Assembly: GCA_934692665.1 (NCBI GenBank)
Contig: CAKUUG010000004.1
Location: forward strand, 1-64,000
Direction of reading: 5' to 3'
From: an uncultured Candidatus Melainabacteria bacterium
GTDB lineage: Bacteria; Cyanobacteriota; Vampirovibrionia; Gastranaerophilales; Gastranaerophilaceae
Length of the DNA stretch: 64,000 bases
Shown: positions 17,051 through 26,281 of the stretch, one piece after another
How the letters are laid out: every line of letters starts with the position of its first letter
Numbering within the stretch: the first letter of the stretch is position 1
Notes under the pieces: generated by a model
Told to the model about the DNA's origin: nothing
Databases searched by the model: none
What the model saw: only the letters and a program-made list of their open reading frames with translations
Translations under genes and position numbers: made by a program

Positions 17051-17916
17051 ATAAAGAATTTGAATTTTTAAACATAATTTCAAAATCACTTTCTGACAAT
17101 AGTTTTTTAGGAAGCGATTGTGCGTATTTGGATGAATACAAAATTGCAATTTCAAAAGACATTTTAATAGAAGATGTGCATTTTTCACTTTCTTTTATGA
17201 CGCCATCAGAAATTGCAAGAAAAGCACTGTTGGTTAATATTTCTGACATTTTAGCCTCTGGTGCGAAGCCAAAATACGTGCTTATCGGTTTGAGCGGCAA
17301 TTTAAACCAAAAATTTATAAAAGAATTTTACAAAAGTCTAAATGACACAATAAACGAATTCAACATAAAAATAATAGGCGGTGATTTGACAAAATCAGAC
17401 AAAATCGTCGTTTCGGTTACGATTTTGGGCGATTATAAAAACAGAAATGTTTCTTCCAGATTTAATGCAAAAGATAACTACATAGTAGCGGTAAAAGGTG
17501 AATTTGGCTCGTCTTCTCAAGGGTTGGAAGATTTAATCAATAAAAAAGAAAATTACTTTACGGCTTTTCACAAAAATCCAACCCTATACCCAGAGCTATC
17601 TGAAAAAATTTCTACAAATACTGAATTTCCTTATGCAATGATGGATTCTTCTGATGGGCTTTTGGATTGTTTGAATCAAATTTCAGAAAAAAGCAAAGTG
17701 AAAATCGAAGTAGATTTCAATAAAATTCCAACAAAAATTGATGACAAAAACCGTATTTTGAATGGTGGAGAAGACTATAGTCTGGTTGTTTGTTTGGATA
17801 AAAGAGATTTTATAAAATTTCCTTCTCTTGTAAAAATCGGTGCTTGTTCAAAAGGTGAAGGGGTTTTTGTAGACAATGAAAAAATGATTTTTGAAGGATA
17901 CAAACATTTTGACTAA
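17047..17916 (+). CDS. thiL: Thiamine-monophosphate kinase
   Basis: The 289-residue protein has the PurM/ThiL fold: SDCAYLD, KDILIEDVHFSLSFMTPSEI with the ATP and Mg ligands, NISDILASGAKPKYVLIGLS, GGDLTKSDKIVVSVTILG, and ALMDSSDGL-like MMDSSDGLLDCL. It phosphorylates TMP to thiamine pyrophosphate. It is a little shorter than most homologs (about 320 residues), with loops trimmed rather than a domain lost. It overlaps aroQ by four bases and ispD by eight. Confidence 0.9.
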   Translation: MNKEFEFLNIISKSLSDNSFLGSDCAYLDEYKIAISKDILIEDVHFSLSFMTPSEIARKALLVNISDILASGAKPKYVLIGLSGNLNQKFIKEFYKSLNDTINEFNIKIIGGDLTKSDKIVVSVTILGDYKNRNVSSRFNAKDNYIVAVKGEFGSSSQGLEDLINKKENYFTAFHKNPTLYPELSEKISTNTEFPYAMMDSSDGLLDCLNQISEKSKVKIEVDFNKIPTKIDDKNRILNGGEDYSLVVCLDKRDFIKFPSLVKIGACSKGEGVFVDNEKMIFEGYKHFD

Positions 17917-18550
17917 AATATCAACAATAATCACGTCAGGCGGAAATTCAACACGCTTTGGCTCGAACAAATTACTTGAAAAACTCGGAAAATATTCTGT
18001 TATCGAAACAACAATTTCAAAATTTTTGGATTTGGCAGATGAAATAATAATTCCCTGCAAAGAAGAAATAAAAAAACATATTTTAAAGTCTTGTTTGTAC
18101 AATGAAAAAATAAAATTTGCTCCATCCGGTTCAACTCGTCAAATAAGCGTCTATAATGGGATTCTTGCTTGTTCAAATCCAAAAATCGTCTTAATCCATG
18201 ATGGTGCAAGACCATTCATCAACAAAGAAACCATTAAAAAAACAATAGAAATGACTTTTGAAAAAAAAGCCGTTGTTGTAGGAAATTTTGCTGTTAATAC
18301 AATAAAAACAGTAGAAAACGGAAAAATTACAAAAACTCTGGACAGAAAAAAAATCTTCGAAGCCCAAACCCCACAGGCATTTGAATATGAACTAATCAAA
18401 AACATTCACACAAAATACAAAGACAAAACAGATTTTACAGATGATTCTTCTATGCTGGAGGCTTGTGGCATTGAGGTTTTCGTTTTGGAAAACGAATTTA
18501 ATAATACAAAAATTACGACAAAAAAAGATTTAGAAAATTTTATAAAATGA
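17909..18550 (+). CDS. ispD: 2-C-methyl-D-erythritol 4-phosphate cytidylyltransferase
   Basis: This 213-residue enzyme couples CTP and MEP in the non-mevalonate isoprenoid pathway. Motifs are SGGNSTRFGSNK (CTP loop), GSTRQISVYNG, IHDGARPFI, and EAQTPQAFEYELI with TDDSSMLEACG. The start is taken as TTG 17909, because AAGGA lies 10 bases before it inside thiL; an in-frame TTG at 17891 would swallow that SD. The overlap with thiL is eight bases. A GCTT-rich hairpin (TATGC/GCATA near 18581) lies downstream. Confidence 0.92.
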   Translation: MTKISTIITSGGNSTRFGSNKLLEKLGKYSVIETTISKFLDLADEIIIPCKEEIKKHILKSCLYNEKIKFAPSGSTRQISVYNGILACSNPKIVLIHDGARPFINKETIKKTIEMTFEKKAVVVGNFAVNTIKTVENGKITKTLDRKKIFEAQTPQAFEYELIKNIHTKYKDKTDFTDDSSMLEACGIEVFVLENEFNNTKITTKKDLENFIK

Positions 18551-18659
18551 TAACTATCCAAAAAGCCAATAAAACCTTATGCTAAAGCATATTTAAAAAC
18601 TTGCTTAAATGCTTTAAATTGTAAAATATAAATTTTTTATAAAGAATTAAGAGGTTTTT

Positions 18660-18968
18660 ATGCTTTTAGATAAAAAATACAATCAAAATGAAAACTATTA
18701 TTCAAACGAATTTAAAAATGTTTCAAAAGAAATATTGCCTTGGCTTGAAAATATAGCGATGGAATATAGGTGTAAAATCGAAAAAAAAGAATGGAAAAGT
18801 AAATACAACAACTATGTAATCTATGATTACGAGCCGTTTTGTTCTGATGGCTTTGAAATAAATGTTACTCTTTCGTCTTATCAAAATGAATTTTTGAATT
18901 TTGTGAGATATTTGTATGACAACAAAGTTCAAACAATCGGATATCTGAAAAATTGCTTAACTCTATAA
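18660..18968 (+). CDS. Hypothetical protein, 102 residues
   Basis: A cytoplasmic-looking protein rich in Tyr, Asn and Lys, with EILPWLENIAMEYRCKIEKK followed by VIYDYEPF and a C-terminal helix. AAGAGG is well placed before ATG 18660, which is the main support. I do not recognise a family. It stands alone between ispD and the protein at 19133. Confidence 0.6.
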   Translation: MLLDKKYNQNENYYSNEFKNVSKEILPWLENIAMEYRCKIEKKEWKSKYNNYVIYDYEPFCSDGFEINVTLSSYQNEFLNFVRYLYDNKVQTIGYLKNCLTL

Positions 18969-19132
18969 AAATCAAATTTATAAACGACTTGCACAAAAGA
19001 AAATTAAGCGATAGAATATTAAGAAATATAAAATTTCGGTCTTTTTCAATAATAGACTAGCAAAATTTTTTATTTTTATGTTTTGTATAAGAAATTGAAT
19101 TTTATTAAACACAGCCGCTAATGGAGAAAATA

Positions 19133-19480
19133 ATGAGTAACGATATATCAAGAGATTTGACTAGCTATGACAAAGTTAAGATTCCATCAGGCAGAATAGA
19201 ATCAACAAAAACAACCGAATCTATTTCTGTATCTGAAGAATTGAAAACTGGTTCTGAAGCTATGCAATGTCTTGGTGCAATGGGCTGTGCACAAGTAAAC
19301 ATGCAAAAAAATTCTATCAGAAAATCAACAGAAGAATTTATGAATGATCCTTTTTTGTATGAAACAAAAATGAATTTTTGTGATAGTTTAATAAAAGATG
19401 GATACGATATTTTTAAAGCTATGGAAATTACAGATAATTTTTTTGACTGTTTAAAAGATGAAAATACATATAGGGATTAA
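19133..19480 (+). CDS. Hypothetical protein, 115 residues
   Basis: The N-terminal half is Ser/Thr/Lys-rich and looks disordered; the C-terminal half is helical (EEFMNDPFLYETKMNFCDSL, YDIFKAMEITDNFFDCL) with several Cys and Met. TGGAG lies before ATG 19133, which is preferred to ATG 19121 because that codon is part of the SD. The stop is one base before the upp start at 19482, so the two are coupled. No family recognised. Confidence 0.6.
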   Translation: MSNDISRDLTSYDKVKIPSGRIESTKTTESISVSEELKTGSEAMQCLGAMGCAQVNMQKNSIRKSTEEFMNDPFLYETKMNFCDSLIKDGYDIFKAMEITDNFFDCLKDENTYRD

Positions 19481-19481
19481 G

Positions 19482-20144
19482 ATGGAAACAATATCAAAAA
19501 ATTTAACAATACTGAATCACCCCGTAATAAGCCACAATTTGGCAATAATTAGAGATAAAAATTCTTCTTGCGAAATATTCAAAAACGCACTCAAACGTAT
19601 TACTTATGCATTGATTTTTGAGGCGACAAAAAATCTTCATACAACAAAAAAAGAAGTCGAAACTCCTTTGACAAAGACAGTTTGCGATGTTTTTGATAAT
19701 GAGAGTCAACTTATCATTGCACCTATTTTGCGTGCAGGGATGATTTTTTGCGAAATCGCACAAGAAATGCTTCCTTTCGCAAACGTTCATCATATCGGGA
19801 TGTACAGAGATGAAGAAACTCTTGAGCCTGTTTGGTATTATGATAAAAGAAAAGAAATCAAAAAAGACAAATCAAAAGTCCAAGTTATTTTGCTTGATCC
19901 TATGCTTGCAACAGGCAACAGTGCAATTGATGCAATCAAAAACTTCATTTCAAAAGGCGTGTTAGAAGAAAATATCGTATTTATGAGTCTTATTTCTTCG
20001 CCTGTTGGCATAGAAAAAGTTGCAAAAACATTCCCAAAAGTTCAAATAATCACGGCTCATCTGGACGATTCTCTAAATTCAAAAGGTTACATTTTACCGG
20101 GGCTTGGTGATGCAGGAGATAGAATATACAATACTATTGATTAG
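19482..20144 (+). CDS. upp: Uracil phosphoribosyltransferase
   Basis: The 220-residue enzyme makes UMP from uracil and PRPP. It shows NHPVISHNLAIIRD, ETPLTKTVCDVF, APILRAGMIFCEIAQEMLP, the PRPP loop LDPMLATGNSAIDAI, and the uracil-binding C-terminus GYILPGLGDAGDRI. ATG 19482 is chosen because AGGGAT precedes it; an in-frame ATG at 19458 lies inside the upstream gene. It is a salvage enzyme next to otherwise unrelated genes. Confidence 0.95.
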   Translation: METISKNLTILNHPVISHNLAIIRDKNSSCEIFKNALKRITYALIFEATKNLHTTKKEVETPLTKTVCDVFDNESQLIIAPILRAGMIFCEIAQEMLPFANVHHIGMYRDEETLEPVWYYDKRKEIKKDKSKVQVILLDPMLATGNSAIDAIKNFISKGVLEENIVFMSLISSPVGIEKVAKTFPKVQIITAHLDDSLNSKGYILPGLGDAGDRIYNTID

Positions 20145-20154
20145 TTTTTTAAAA

Positions 20155-20589
20155 CTATTTCACATCAAAAATAAATTCATCCCCGCCAAAATGTTTTAGT
20201 CTGACATTCTTCTTTCCGTGGATTGTGATGAGTGATTTAATTTCGCCATTTTTGTAGTTTTTAAATTCACTTCTTGAAACGGTAGGGTAAATATAAAACA
20301 AATGGAAAGTTCTGAATTTTTCATCATTTAAAAGAAGAACTTTCTTTTGTGTCATGCGTTTATTTTTTATTGAATATTTTTTGTTTCTGTCAAATTCAGA
20401 AACCAAAACAATTTCGTAATCGGGAAAAAGTTCTTGTACTTGTTCTTTTGTTAACAATTCACTGTTTTCATAAAATTTCAATTCATCTTCGTTGAAGATT
20501 ATTGTTCGATTGTCAAATTTTAGTTCATAATTTGCAAAAGCAGGTAAAATCATCAATGAAAACAACACAGAAAACAAAACTTTTTTCAT
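20155..20589 (-). CDS. Secreted hypothetical protein
   Basis: The 144 residues start with a clear signal peptide (MKKVLFSVLFSLMILPAFA, cleavage after AFA). The mature part is charged, Lys/Glu/Phe-rich, with beta-type patterns (VLLLNDEKFRTFHLFYIYP) and no cysteine. AAGGAAG lies before the ATG. No family recognised. It is convergent with upp and divergent from the GH57 gene. Confidence 0.7.
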   Translation of the reverse strand: MKKVLFSVLFSLMILPAFANYELKFDNRTIIFNEDELKFYENSELLTKEQVQELFPDYEIVLVSEFDRNKKYSIKNKRMTQKKVLLLNDEKFRTFHLFYIYPTVSRSEFKNYKNGEIKSLITIHGKKNVRLKHFGGDEFIFDVK

Positions 20590-20652
20590 AAAAACTTCCT
20601 TTTTTATTTCACTTTAGCATAAAAACAATTTTTGATAAAAACAAAAATATGC

Positions 20653-20658
20653 TATAAT
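20653..20658 (+). promoter_or_regulatory. -10 element of the GH57 gene, implying a nearly leaderless mRNA
   Basis: TGCTATAAT ends 8 bases before the ATG at 20667, so transcription should start within a few bases of the start codon. No SD is present. Confidence 0.55.
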
Positions 20659-20666
20659 TTTTCTAT

Positions 20667-22910
20667 ATGAAAAAACTCAACATAGCATTTATTTGGCATT
20701 TTCATCAACCAAATTACCAAGCTGATTTTGATGGTGACTTTTTACTTCCTTGGGCAAGACTCCATGCGGGCAAAGATTACCTCGATATGCTAAAATGGAC
20801 AGACAAATTTCAAAATTTAAAACTGAATTTTGACTTTTCGCCTGTGCTTTTATCGGCTTTGCAAAAGTATTTGGATGGTGCAATGGATTTGCATTTGAGG
20901 GTTTTTTTGAAAGATGAAAATGAAATAACTGAAAAAGAAAAGATTTTCATCTTGAACAATTATTTCGACTTGAATTACAAAAATATGGTTCTAAAAAATC
21001 AATATTTTACAGAACTGTACAACAGACGCTCTGATGCGGAAAATCTCAATGTCGATATGTTCACAAACCAAGAATACTCGGACATTATGGCAAATTTCAC
21101 TTTGCTTTGGATTGATGAAAGTTTTAAAAACGACTATTCTATTTTAAAAGGGCTTTTTGAAAAACAAAAAAACTACACTTTAGCAGATAGAAAAAAAATC
21201 TACGAAATTCAACTCGACATAATGAGAAGAATTTTAAAAGAGTACAAACAATACCAAAATGAAAACAAAATCGAAGTTTCAACAAGTCCGTATTATCACC
21301 CTGTTTTGCCTTTGTTAATTGATTTTAAAAATAAATCAATAAAAAACAAAGAAAATCTTCCCCAAAATCAAAACTTTTATGAAGATGCAAAACAACAAGT
21401 CGAGCTTGCTATCAAAAAATATGAAGAAATCTTCGGCAAAAAACCAAACGGTTTTTGGTTGTCTGAGCAATGTATCTGTCCAAAAACTGCAGAATTGTTG
21501 TCGAATTATGGTATAAATTGGACAATTTCTGATGAAGGGATACTGTCAAAAACCCTAAAAAGAGAATTTATAAGGGATTTTGAAGGCAATTTGGAAAATC
21601 CTTTTGATTTGGCACAAGTATACAAAACAAAAAGCAAACACCCTATAAACATTCTTTTTGGCGATTCGTTTTTTTCTAATTTGATTAACTTTGGATATGG
21701 AAATTACGATTATCGAGTGGCTGCTAATGATTTGTATGAAAAAATAAAAATAATCCAATACAAACTTCAAAATTCTCCAAAAGAAAACCACATTATCACA
21801 ATTGCAATGGATGGAGAAAATTGTTGGGAAACATATCAAAATGATGGCAACGACTTTTTGAATGCTTTGTATGGACTGATTTCAGAAGACGCTACATTAG
21901 AAACTGTGCTTGTTAATGATTTTATCAAACAAAACAAACAAGAACCTATTGAAAACTTGCAATCGGGTTCTTGGATAAAGAGAAATTTCGACTTGTGGAT
22001 AGGTGAATCAACAAAAAATGTTGCTTGGCTATATTTGTCCAGTGTTGAAAAAGACTTTGAAAAATATAAACAAACTGCTCTAAAAACAGCAAAAACAGGA
22101 GAAGAAAAACAAAAATTAAAAGAAAAATTGTTTCTAGCAAAAAGAGAAATCTTAATTGCACAAAGCAGCGACTGGTATTGGTGGTATGGAGAACCCAACG
22201 AATCAAAGAGCGACGGGATTTTTGACTTCTTGTTCAGAAGTCACCTGATGAATGTCTACCAAATATTAAATTTAGAAATCCCTCAGTATTTGTCTATTCC
22301 TTTGGCAAATGCAACAACAAGACCACTCAGAAATCCGATTGGAAAAATCACCCCAACTCTAAAAGCAACAAACGAAGATATTTCTGAATGGGAAAATGCG
22401 GGTTTTATCTTTGTGCCTGATAGTCCGACATCTAATATTTCCAGATTAATCAAAAATATTCATTTTGGTTATGATGATATGAATCTTTATTTTAGATTTG
22501 AACTGAACAAAAATTCTGTCAAAATAAACTGGGCAAACATAGAAAACCAAATTGCGATTTATTTTTCTAATGAAAATGCACAGAATTTTTCTTCTATTCG
22601 TTTTGTGAACAAAAACGAAAACATCTATCCTATCTTGAAAAACCAATTTTCAAACGAAGTCCGCTTTGTTTTTGATAGTCAAAAAATTTCAAAATTGCAT
22701 TTTTCAAAGTCAATAAACTGGACTTTGTGGAATCAGACAATTCCCAAAAATTCAAAAGTCGCATACAAAGACGTTATAGAAATAAAAATAGCTTTAGAAG
22801 AATTTGAAATTTCAAGAGGAAATCTTTCGTTTTTCATCATTGATGCAACAAACGAAATAATAAACGAAGTTTATCCGCAAGATGTCTTGATAAATTTAAA
22901 ATTTGAATAA
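20667..22910 (+). CDS. Glycoside hydrolase family 57 protein (amylase/glucanotransferase type)
   Basis: The 747 residues begin with the GH57 strand LNIAFIWHFHQPNYQ. Further motifs are FDFSPVLL, WLSEQCICPKTAELL with the likely nucleophile E267, and ITIAMDGENCWETY with the likely acid/base D382. Residues about 560-747 form a beta-rich C-terminal domain (YDDMNLYFRFEL, EIKIALEEF) like those of glucodextranase-type proteins. Substrate is an alpha-glucan by family; exact specificity is open. No signal peptide, so it acts in the cytoplasm, possibly on glycogen made with the branching enzyme at 38028-39797. Confidence 0.85.
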   Translation: MKKLNIAFIWHFHQPNYQADFDGDFLLPWARLHAGKDYLDMLKWTDKFQNLKLNFDFSPVLLSALQKYLDGAMDLHLRVFLKDENEITEKEKIFILNNYFDLNYKNMVLKNQYFTELYNRRSDAENLNVDMFTNQEYSDIMANFTLLWIDESFKNDYSILKGLFEKQKNYTLADRKKIYEIQLDIMRRILKEYKQYQNENKIEVSTSPYYHPVLPLLIDFKNKSIKNKENLPQNQNFYEDAKQQVELAIKKYEEIFGKKPNGFWLSEQCICPKTAELLSNYGINWTISDEGILSKTLKREFIRDFEGNLENPFDLAQVYKTKSKHPINILFGDSFFSNLINFGYGNYDYRVAANDLYEKIKIIQYKLQNSPKENHIITIAMDGENCWETYQNDGNDFLNALYGLISEDATLETVLVNDFIKQNKQEPIENLQSGSWIKRNFDLWIGESTKNVAWLYLSSVEKDFEKYKQTALKTAKTGEEKQKLKEKLFLAKREILIAQSSDWYWWYGEPNESKSDGIFDFLFRSHLMNVYQILNLEIPQYLSIPLANATTRPLRNPIGKITPTLKATNEDISEWENAGFIFVPDSPTSNISRLIKNIHFGYDDMNLYFRFELNKNSVKINWANIENQIAIYFSNENAQNFSSIRFVNKNENIYPILKNQFSNEVRFVFDSQKISKLHFSKSINWTLWNQTIPKNSKVAYKDVIEIKIALEEFEISRGNLSFFIIDATNEIINEVYPQDVLINLKFE

Positions 22911-22913
22911 AAA

Positions 22914-23573
22914 CTAAAAATTAACAAACATTTTCAGTTTTCCGTTGTCATTTCTGTAATTTAGCCAACCTGTTTTTTGGGAATTTCCAAAATCCAAAAC
23001 TTTAGTGAGTACCCAGTTTCCTTGAAATAACCAAGGAGCAATATGGCGAGGCATATCAGCAACGCCAAGCGAATTTGTTTGTTTTACCGGTGCAGAATAC
23101 ATTGTTCTATCGGGCTTTTGTACGTCTTTAAAAAAATACATTCCGTATTTTTTTCCATAATAATCAAAAAATTCTCTTGTTGTGTAATATTTGTTTTTGC
23201 TCTCTTCTACCCAACCGCAAACAGGGCTTTCTGCTTGATTGAAACAAACCAAAGACCATCCTTCTGTTTCATCTATTGTGGACAAAAACGCCAATTTTTT
23301 GTCTTCTTTATATACAACAAAAATATCATCCAGATTGCATTTTTGTTTGTTAATCGAGCATTGGGGTTCACTTTTGAAATCAAAATTTAGAGTTTCCAGT
23401 ATTTTTCCATCATTTTTTGCTTCTTGCCTCATAATTAAAGGAGAATGAACGAGCGTAAAACCTACTCCTGCTCTTTTTATTGAACTCGTATAATAAGGCA
23501 TAACCTCGATTTGAGCAAAAACAGAAGTCATTACAGCACTAAACAAAAATAAAAATAGAACGATTTTTTTCAT
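22914..23573 (-). CDS. Secreted SH3-like protein
   Basis: The 219-residue protein has a signal peptide (MKKIVLFLFLFSAVMTSVFAQ) and a beta-rich body with MRQEAKNDGKILETL, VVYKEDKKLAFLSTIDE, GWSLVCFNQAESPVCGWVEE: the layout of a bacterial SH3 domain with a likely disulfide. The C-terminal part has two more Trp-rich strands (QGNWVLTKVLDF, KTGWLNYRND). It probably binds peptidoglycan or other envelope parts; this is inference. TATAAT lies 9 bases before the start. It is convergent with the GH57 gene. Confidence 0.65.
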   Translation of the reverse strand: MKKIVLFLFLFSAVMTSVFAQIEVMPYYTSSIKRAGVGFTLVHSPLIMRQEAKNDGKILETLNFDFKSEPQCSINKQKCNLDDIFVVYKEDKKLAFLSTIDETEGWSLVCFNQAESPVCGWVEESKNKYYTTREFFDYYGKKYGMYFFKDVQKPDRTMYSAPVKQTNSLGVADMPRHIAPWLFQGNWVLTKVLDFGNSQKTGWLNYRNDNGKLKMFVNF

Positions 23574-23640
23574 ACCAATATTATTATAAAATTTTTTGGA
23601 TTTTGCAATTAGTAAAATATTTTTATTGTAGAATAAAAAT

Positions 23641-24915
23641 ATGATTGAAAGATATTCCAGAGAAAAAATGGCAAAAATATGGGAATTGGATTCAAAATTC
23701 TCGTATTATTTGGATGTAGAATTGGCGGTTGTAAAAGCCCAAGTCGAATTGGGTAATTTTAGCGAAGAAGTCTACACGAACATAAAATCGACAGCAAAAT
23801 TTGATGTTGAAAGAATAAATGAAATAGAAGCTATAACCAGACACGATGTTATTGCTTTTCTCCAAAATGTGAACGAAAACGTCGGAAGTGTTTATTCGCC
23901 TTATATTCACAGGGGATTAACGAGTTCTGATGTTATAGATACAGCTTTTGCTTTGCAAATCAAAGACGCATCAAAAATAATAAATGAAGATTTGGATATT
24001 TTGATTGCGAATGTAAAAAATCTCGCTTTTAAACACAAAAATACAGTGTGCTTGGGAAGAAGCCATGGAATTGCCGCAGAGGTTATTACTTTTGGTTTTA
24101 AGTTATTGAATTTATTAGACATGCTAAAAAGAGCCAAAGACCGCTTCAATTATGCACTGGAAGATATTTTGACAGGGCAGATTTCCGGCCCTTGTGGAAC
24201 ATATTCAAATATCAATCCTCTGGTCGAAGAAAAAACCTGCAAGATTTTGGGTTTAAAACCTGCAAAAATTTCCACTCAAGTAATCGCTCGTGACAGGCAT
24301 GCATTTTTTATTCAAGCAATAGCACTTATTGGTGCAGTTATTGAAAGTTTTTCTATAGAAATCAGACATCTGCAACGTTTTGAAGTTTGCGAAGTTGAAG
24401 AAGGCTTTTCATCAGGACAAAAAGGCTCTTCTGCTATGCCGCACAAAAAAAATCCGATAGCAAGCGAAAACCTCTCAGGATTGGCTAGGATTTTGAGAAG
24501 TAATACAATTTCTGCTATGGAAAATATTGCTCTATGGCATGAAAGAGATATTTCTCATTCATCTGTTGAAAGGGTAATTTTCCCTGATAGCACTATTTTG
24601 ATTGATTATATGCTTAATCGCTTTAATAATGTGATTACAAATCTTGTAATAAAAGAACAAAATATGCTAAAAAACATAGACAAATATGGTGGAATTATTT
24701 ATTCGCAAAGTTGTCTTTTAAAGTTAACAAACGAAAAAAGAACAAGAGAAGAAGCATATAAAATTGTCCAAAAAGAAGCGCTGGATGCATTTAATAACAA
24801 TGGCAACTTTAGAGAAAATATGAAAAAATACTTGTCAGAAGAAGAGATAAACGAGTGTTTCAGTCAAAAAAGTTACCTTCAAAATATAGACAAAATTTTT
24901 AAGAGATTTGAATAA
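23641..24915 (+). CDS. purB: Adenylosuccinate lyase
   Basis: This 424-residue homotetrameric enzyme acts twice in purine synthesis (SAICAR to AICAR, and adenylosuccinate to AMP). Visible motifs are RYSREKMAKIWE, TRHDVIAFL, HRGLTSSDVIDTA, GRSHGIAAE with a catalytic His, and the fumarase-family signature GSSAMPHKKNP. The gene stands alone with other purine genes not in view. TAGAAT ends 6 bases before the ATG and there is no SD, so it is one of the likely leaderless genes. Confidence 0.97.
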   Translation: MIERYSREKMAKIWELDSKFSYYLDVELAVVKAQVELGNFSEEVYTNIKSTAKFDVERINEIEAITRHDVIAFLQNVNENVGSVYSPYIHRGLTSSDVIDTAFALQIKDASKIINEDLDILIANVKNLAFKHKNTVCLGRSHGIAAEVITFGFKLLNLLDMLKRAKDRFNYALEDILTGQISGPCGTYSNINPLVEEKTCKILGLKPAKISTQVIARDRHAFFIQAIALIGAVIESFSIEIRHLQRFEVCEVEEGFSSGQKGSSAMPHKKNPIASENLSGLARILRSNTISAMENIALWHERDISHSSVERVIFPDSTILIDYMLNRFNNVITNLVIKEQNMLKNIDKYGGIIYSQSCLLKLTNEKRTREEAYKIVQKEALDAFNNNGNFRENMKKYLSEEEINECFSQKSYLQNIDKIFKRFE

Positions 24916-24968
24916 AATCAAACTTCTTTTTGTGCATAATTACTATACGCATATAAAAAGGAACGCTT

Positions 24969-26276
24969 ATGCCTGAAATCAGACTATGCCCTCTAGTAAC
25001 ACAACATTTTAAATCGCAAACAAAACCAACCGAATCAAAACCAGAATACAATTCTTCAAACCAACCAAAATTCGACAAAAAGAAACTGGCTTTTTCTACA
25101 ATGGCGGCGATTGGCGTTGTGGGGCTTGCTTTTGGTATTGTACATCACAAGAAGAACAATTTAGAACAAATCCAAGAACCGCTGCAGACATTTGCAGGTG
25201 ATTTTGAAAAAGGTGTAAAAAAATTCTTTAATAATGGAAATTCTATCAATGGTGTAAAACTAAATAAAGGCAGAGCAATAAACGTTGATGGTAGCGGTTT
25301 TTCTGGCGTTATGAAAACAATGAACAACAAAAATGAAAAAATTACGCTGGAATATGTTGATGGCTATGTTAAAAAATCAACAAAAAATGAAAAATTATTC
25401 AAGACTTTTGACTATTCTTCTTTGGCTAATGGACAAAAAACAGTCGTAATAGATACATTTGATGAAACAGGAAATTCAACAAACAAAATCCAACAAAAAT
25501 TTTACGATAATGGCAAAATTGCAAAAACAATAAGACCAAGAGCTACATCAGGCGATATTAGAGAAAAAGGCAATATAATACTGGAATTTTCAAAAGACGG
25601 AAAAATGCTCTCTGATATTGAAACCAGAGAATGTATGGGAATCGAAAAAGCTATATTTTATTCTAAAGATGGTAAAACAATAGAAAGAGAATTAAAAAGA
25701 AAAGTCTCTGACCTAAACAACTACAGCTTTTATGAAGAAACATTGTTTGCAGACGGTTCGCCTTTAAGACAAAAAACTTGTCGCTATAGTATTGATTTTG
25801 GGTTTGATGTTGATATAAATACAGATACTTTTAAACAAACAATGAATACGCCTGATATTATAAAGTTGTTCAAAAATGGAAAACCTGATAAAGGAATAAT
25901 TGCAGGAAGAAAAGACGGTGCAATATTTTTAAAAGATTTGTCAGATGAAAAATCTCTGGATGATTTTAGGATTTCAAAATACTACACAGAACCAAGTTTG
26001 ACTTTGAGCCGATATGATGCTAAAACAGATACTTTTAAAAAACTAACTTTAGAAAATAACGAATGGACAAATGGTGAAAGCGAAAAAAACATTTCTCCTT
26101 TTTCTAAAAAAGAATTGCTTCAAAAAGCAGATGAATTGGATGAAGCAATGAGAATTTTGAAAGAAGACAATATAATAGTAAACCAAAGAGGAAAAGAAGA
26201 AGGCGACTTTGATTTGTATCCGGAAAAATTCACAGCTCATATTCAAAAAATAAGAAATTATGCAACAAGTTTATAG
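24969..26276 (+). CDS. Membrane-anchored protein with MORN/YwqK-like repeats
   Basis: The 435 residues start with MPEIRLCPL and a polar segment, then a hydrophobic helix (AFSTMAAIGVVGLAFGIVHH, about residues 39-58). The rest has beta-hairpin repeats such as KIQQKFYDNGKIAKT and LEFSKDGKMLSDIET, like the YwqK/MORN repeat family. The same MPEI start plus a hydrophobic segment occurs in the protein at 1-2765. AAGGAACGC precedes the start. Function unknown; a cell-envelope or export role is possible. Confidence 0.65.
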   Translation: MPEIRLCPLVTQHFKSQTKPTESKPEYNSSNQPKFDKKKLAFSTMAAIGVVGLAFGIVHHKKNNLEQIQEPLQTFAGDFEKGVKKFFNNGNSINGVKLNKGRAINVDGSGFSGVMKTMNNKNEKITLEYVDGYVKKSTKNEKLFKTFDYSSLANGQKTVVIDTFDETGNSTNKIQQKFYDNGKIAKTIRPRATSGDIREKGNIILEFSKDGKMLSDIETRECMGIEKAIFYSKDGKTIERELKRKVSDLNNYSFYEETLFADGSPLRQKTCRYSIDFGFDVDINTDTFKQTMNTPDIIKLFKNGKPDKGIIAGRKDGAIFLKDLSDEKSLDDFRISKYYTEPSLTLSRYDAKTDTFKKLTLENNEWTNGESEKNISPFSKKELLQKADELDEAMRILKEDNIIVNQRGKEEGDFDLYPEKFTAHIQKIRNYATSL

Positions 26277-26281
26277 TAATA

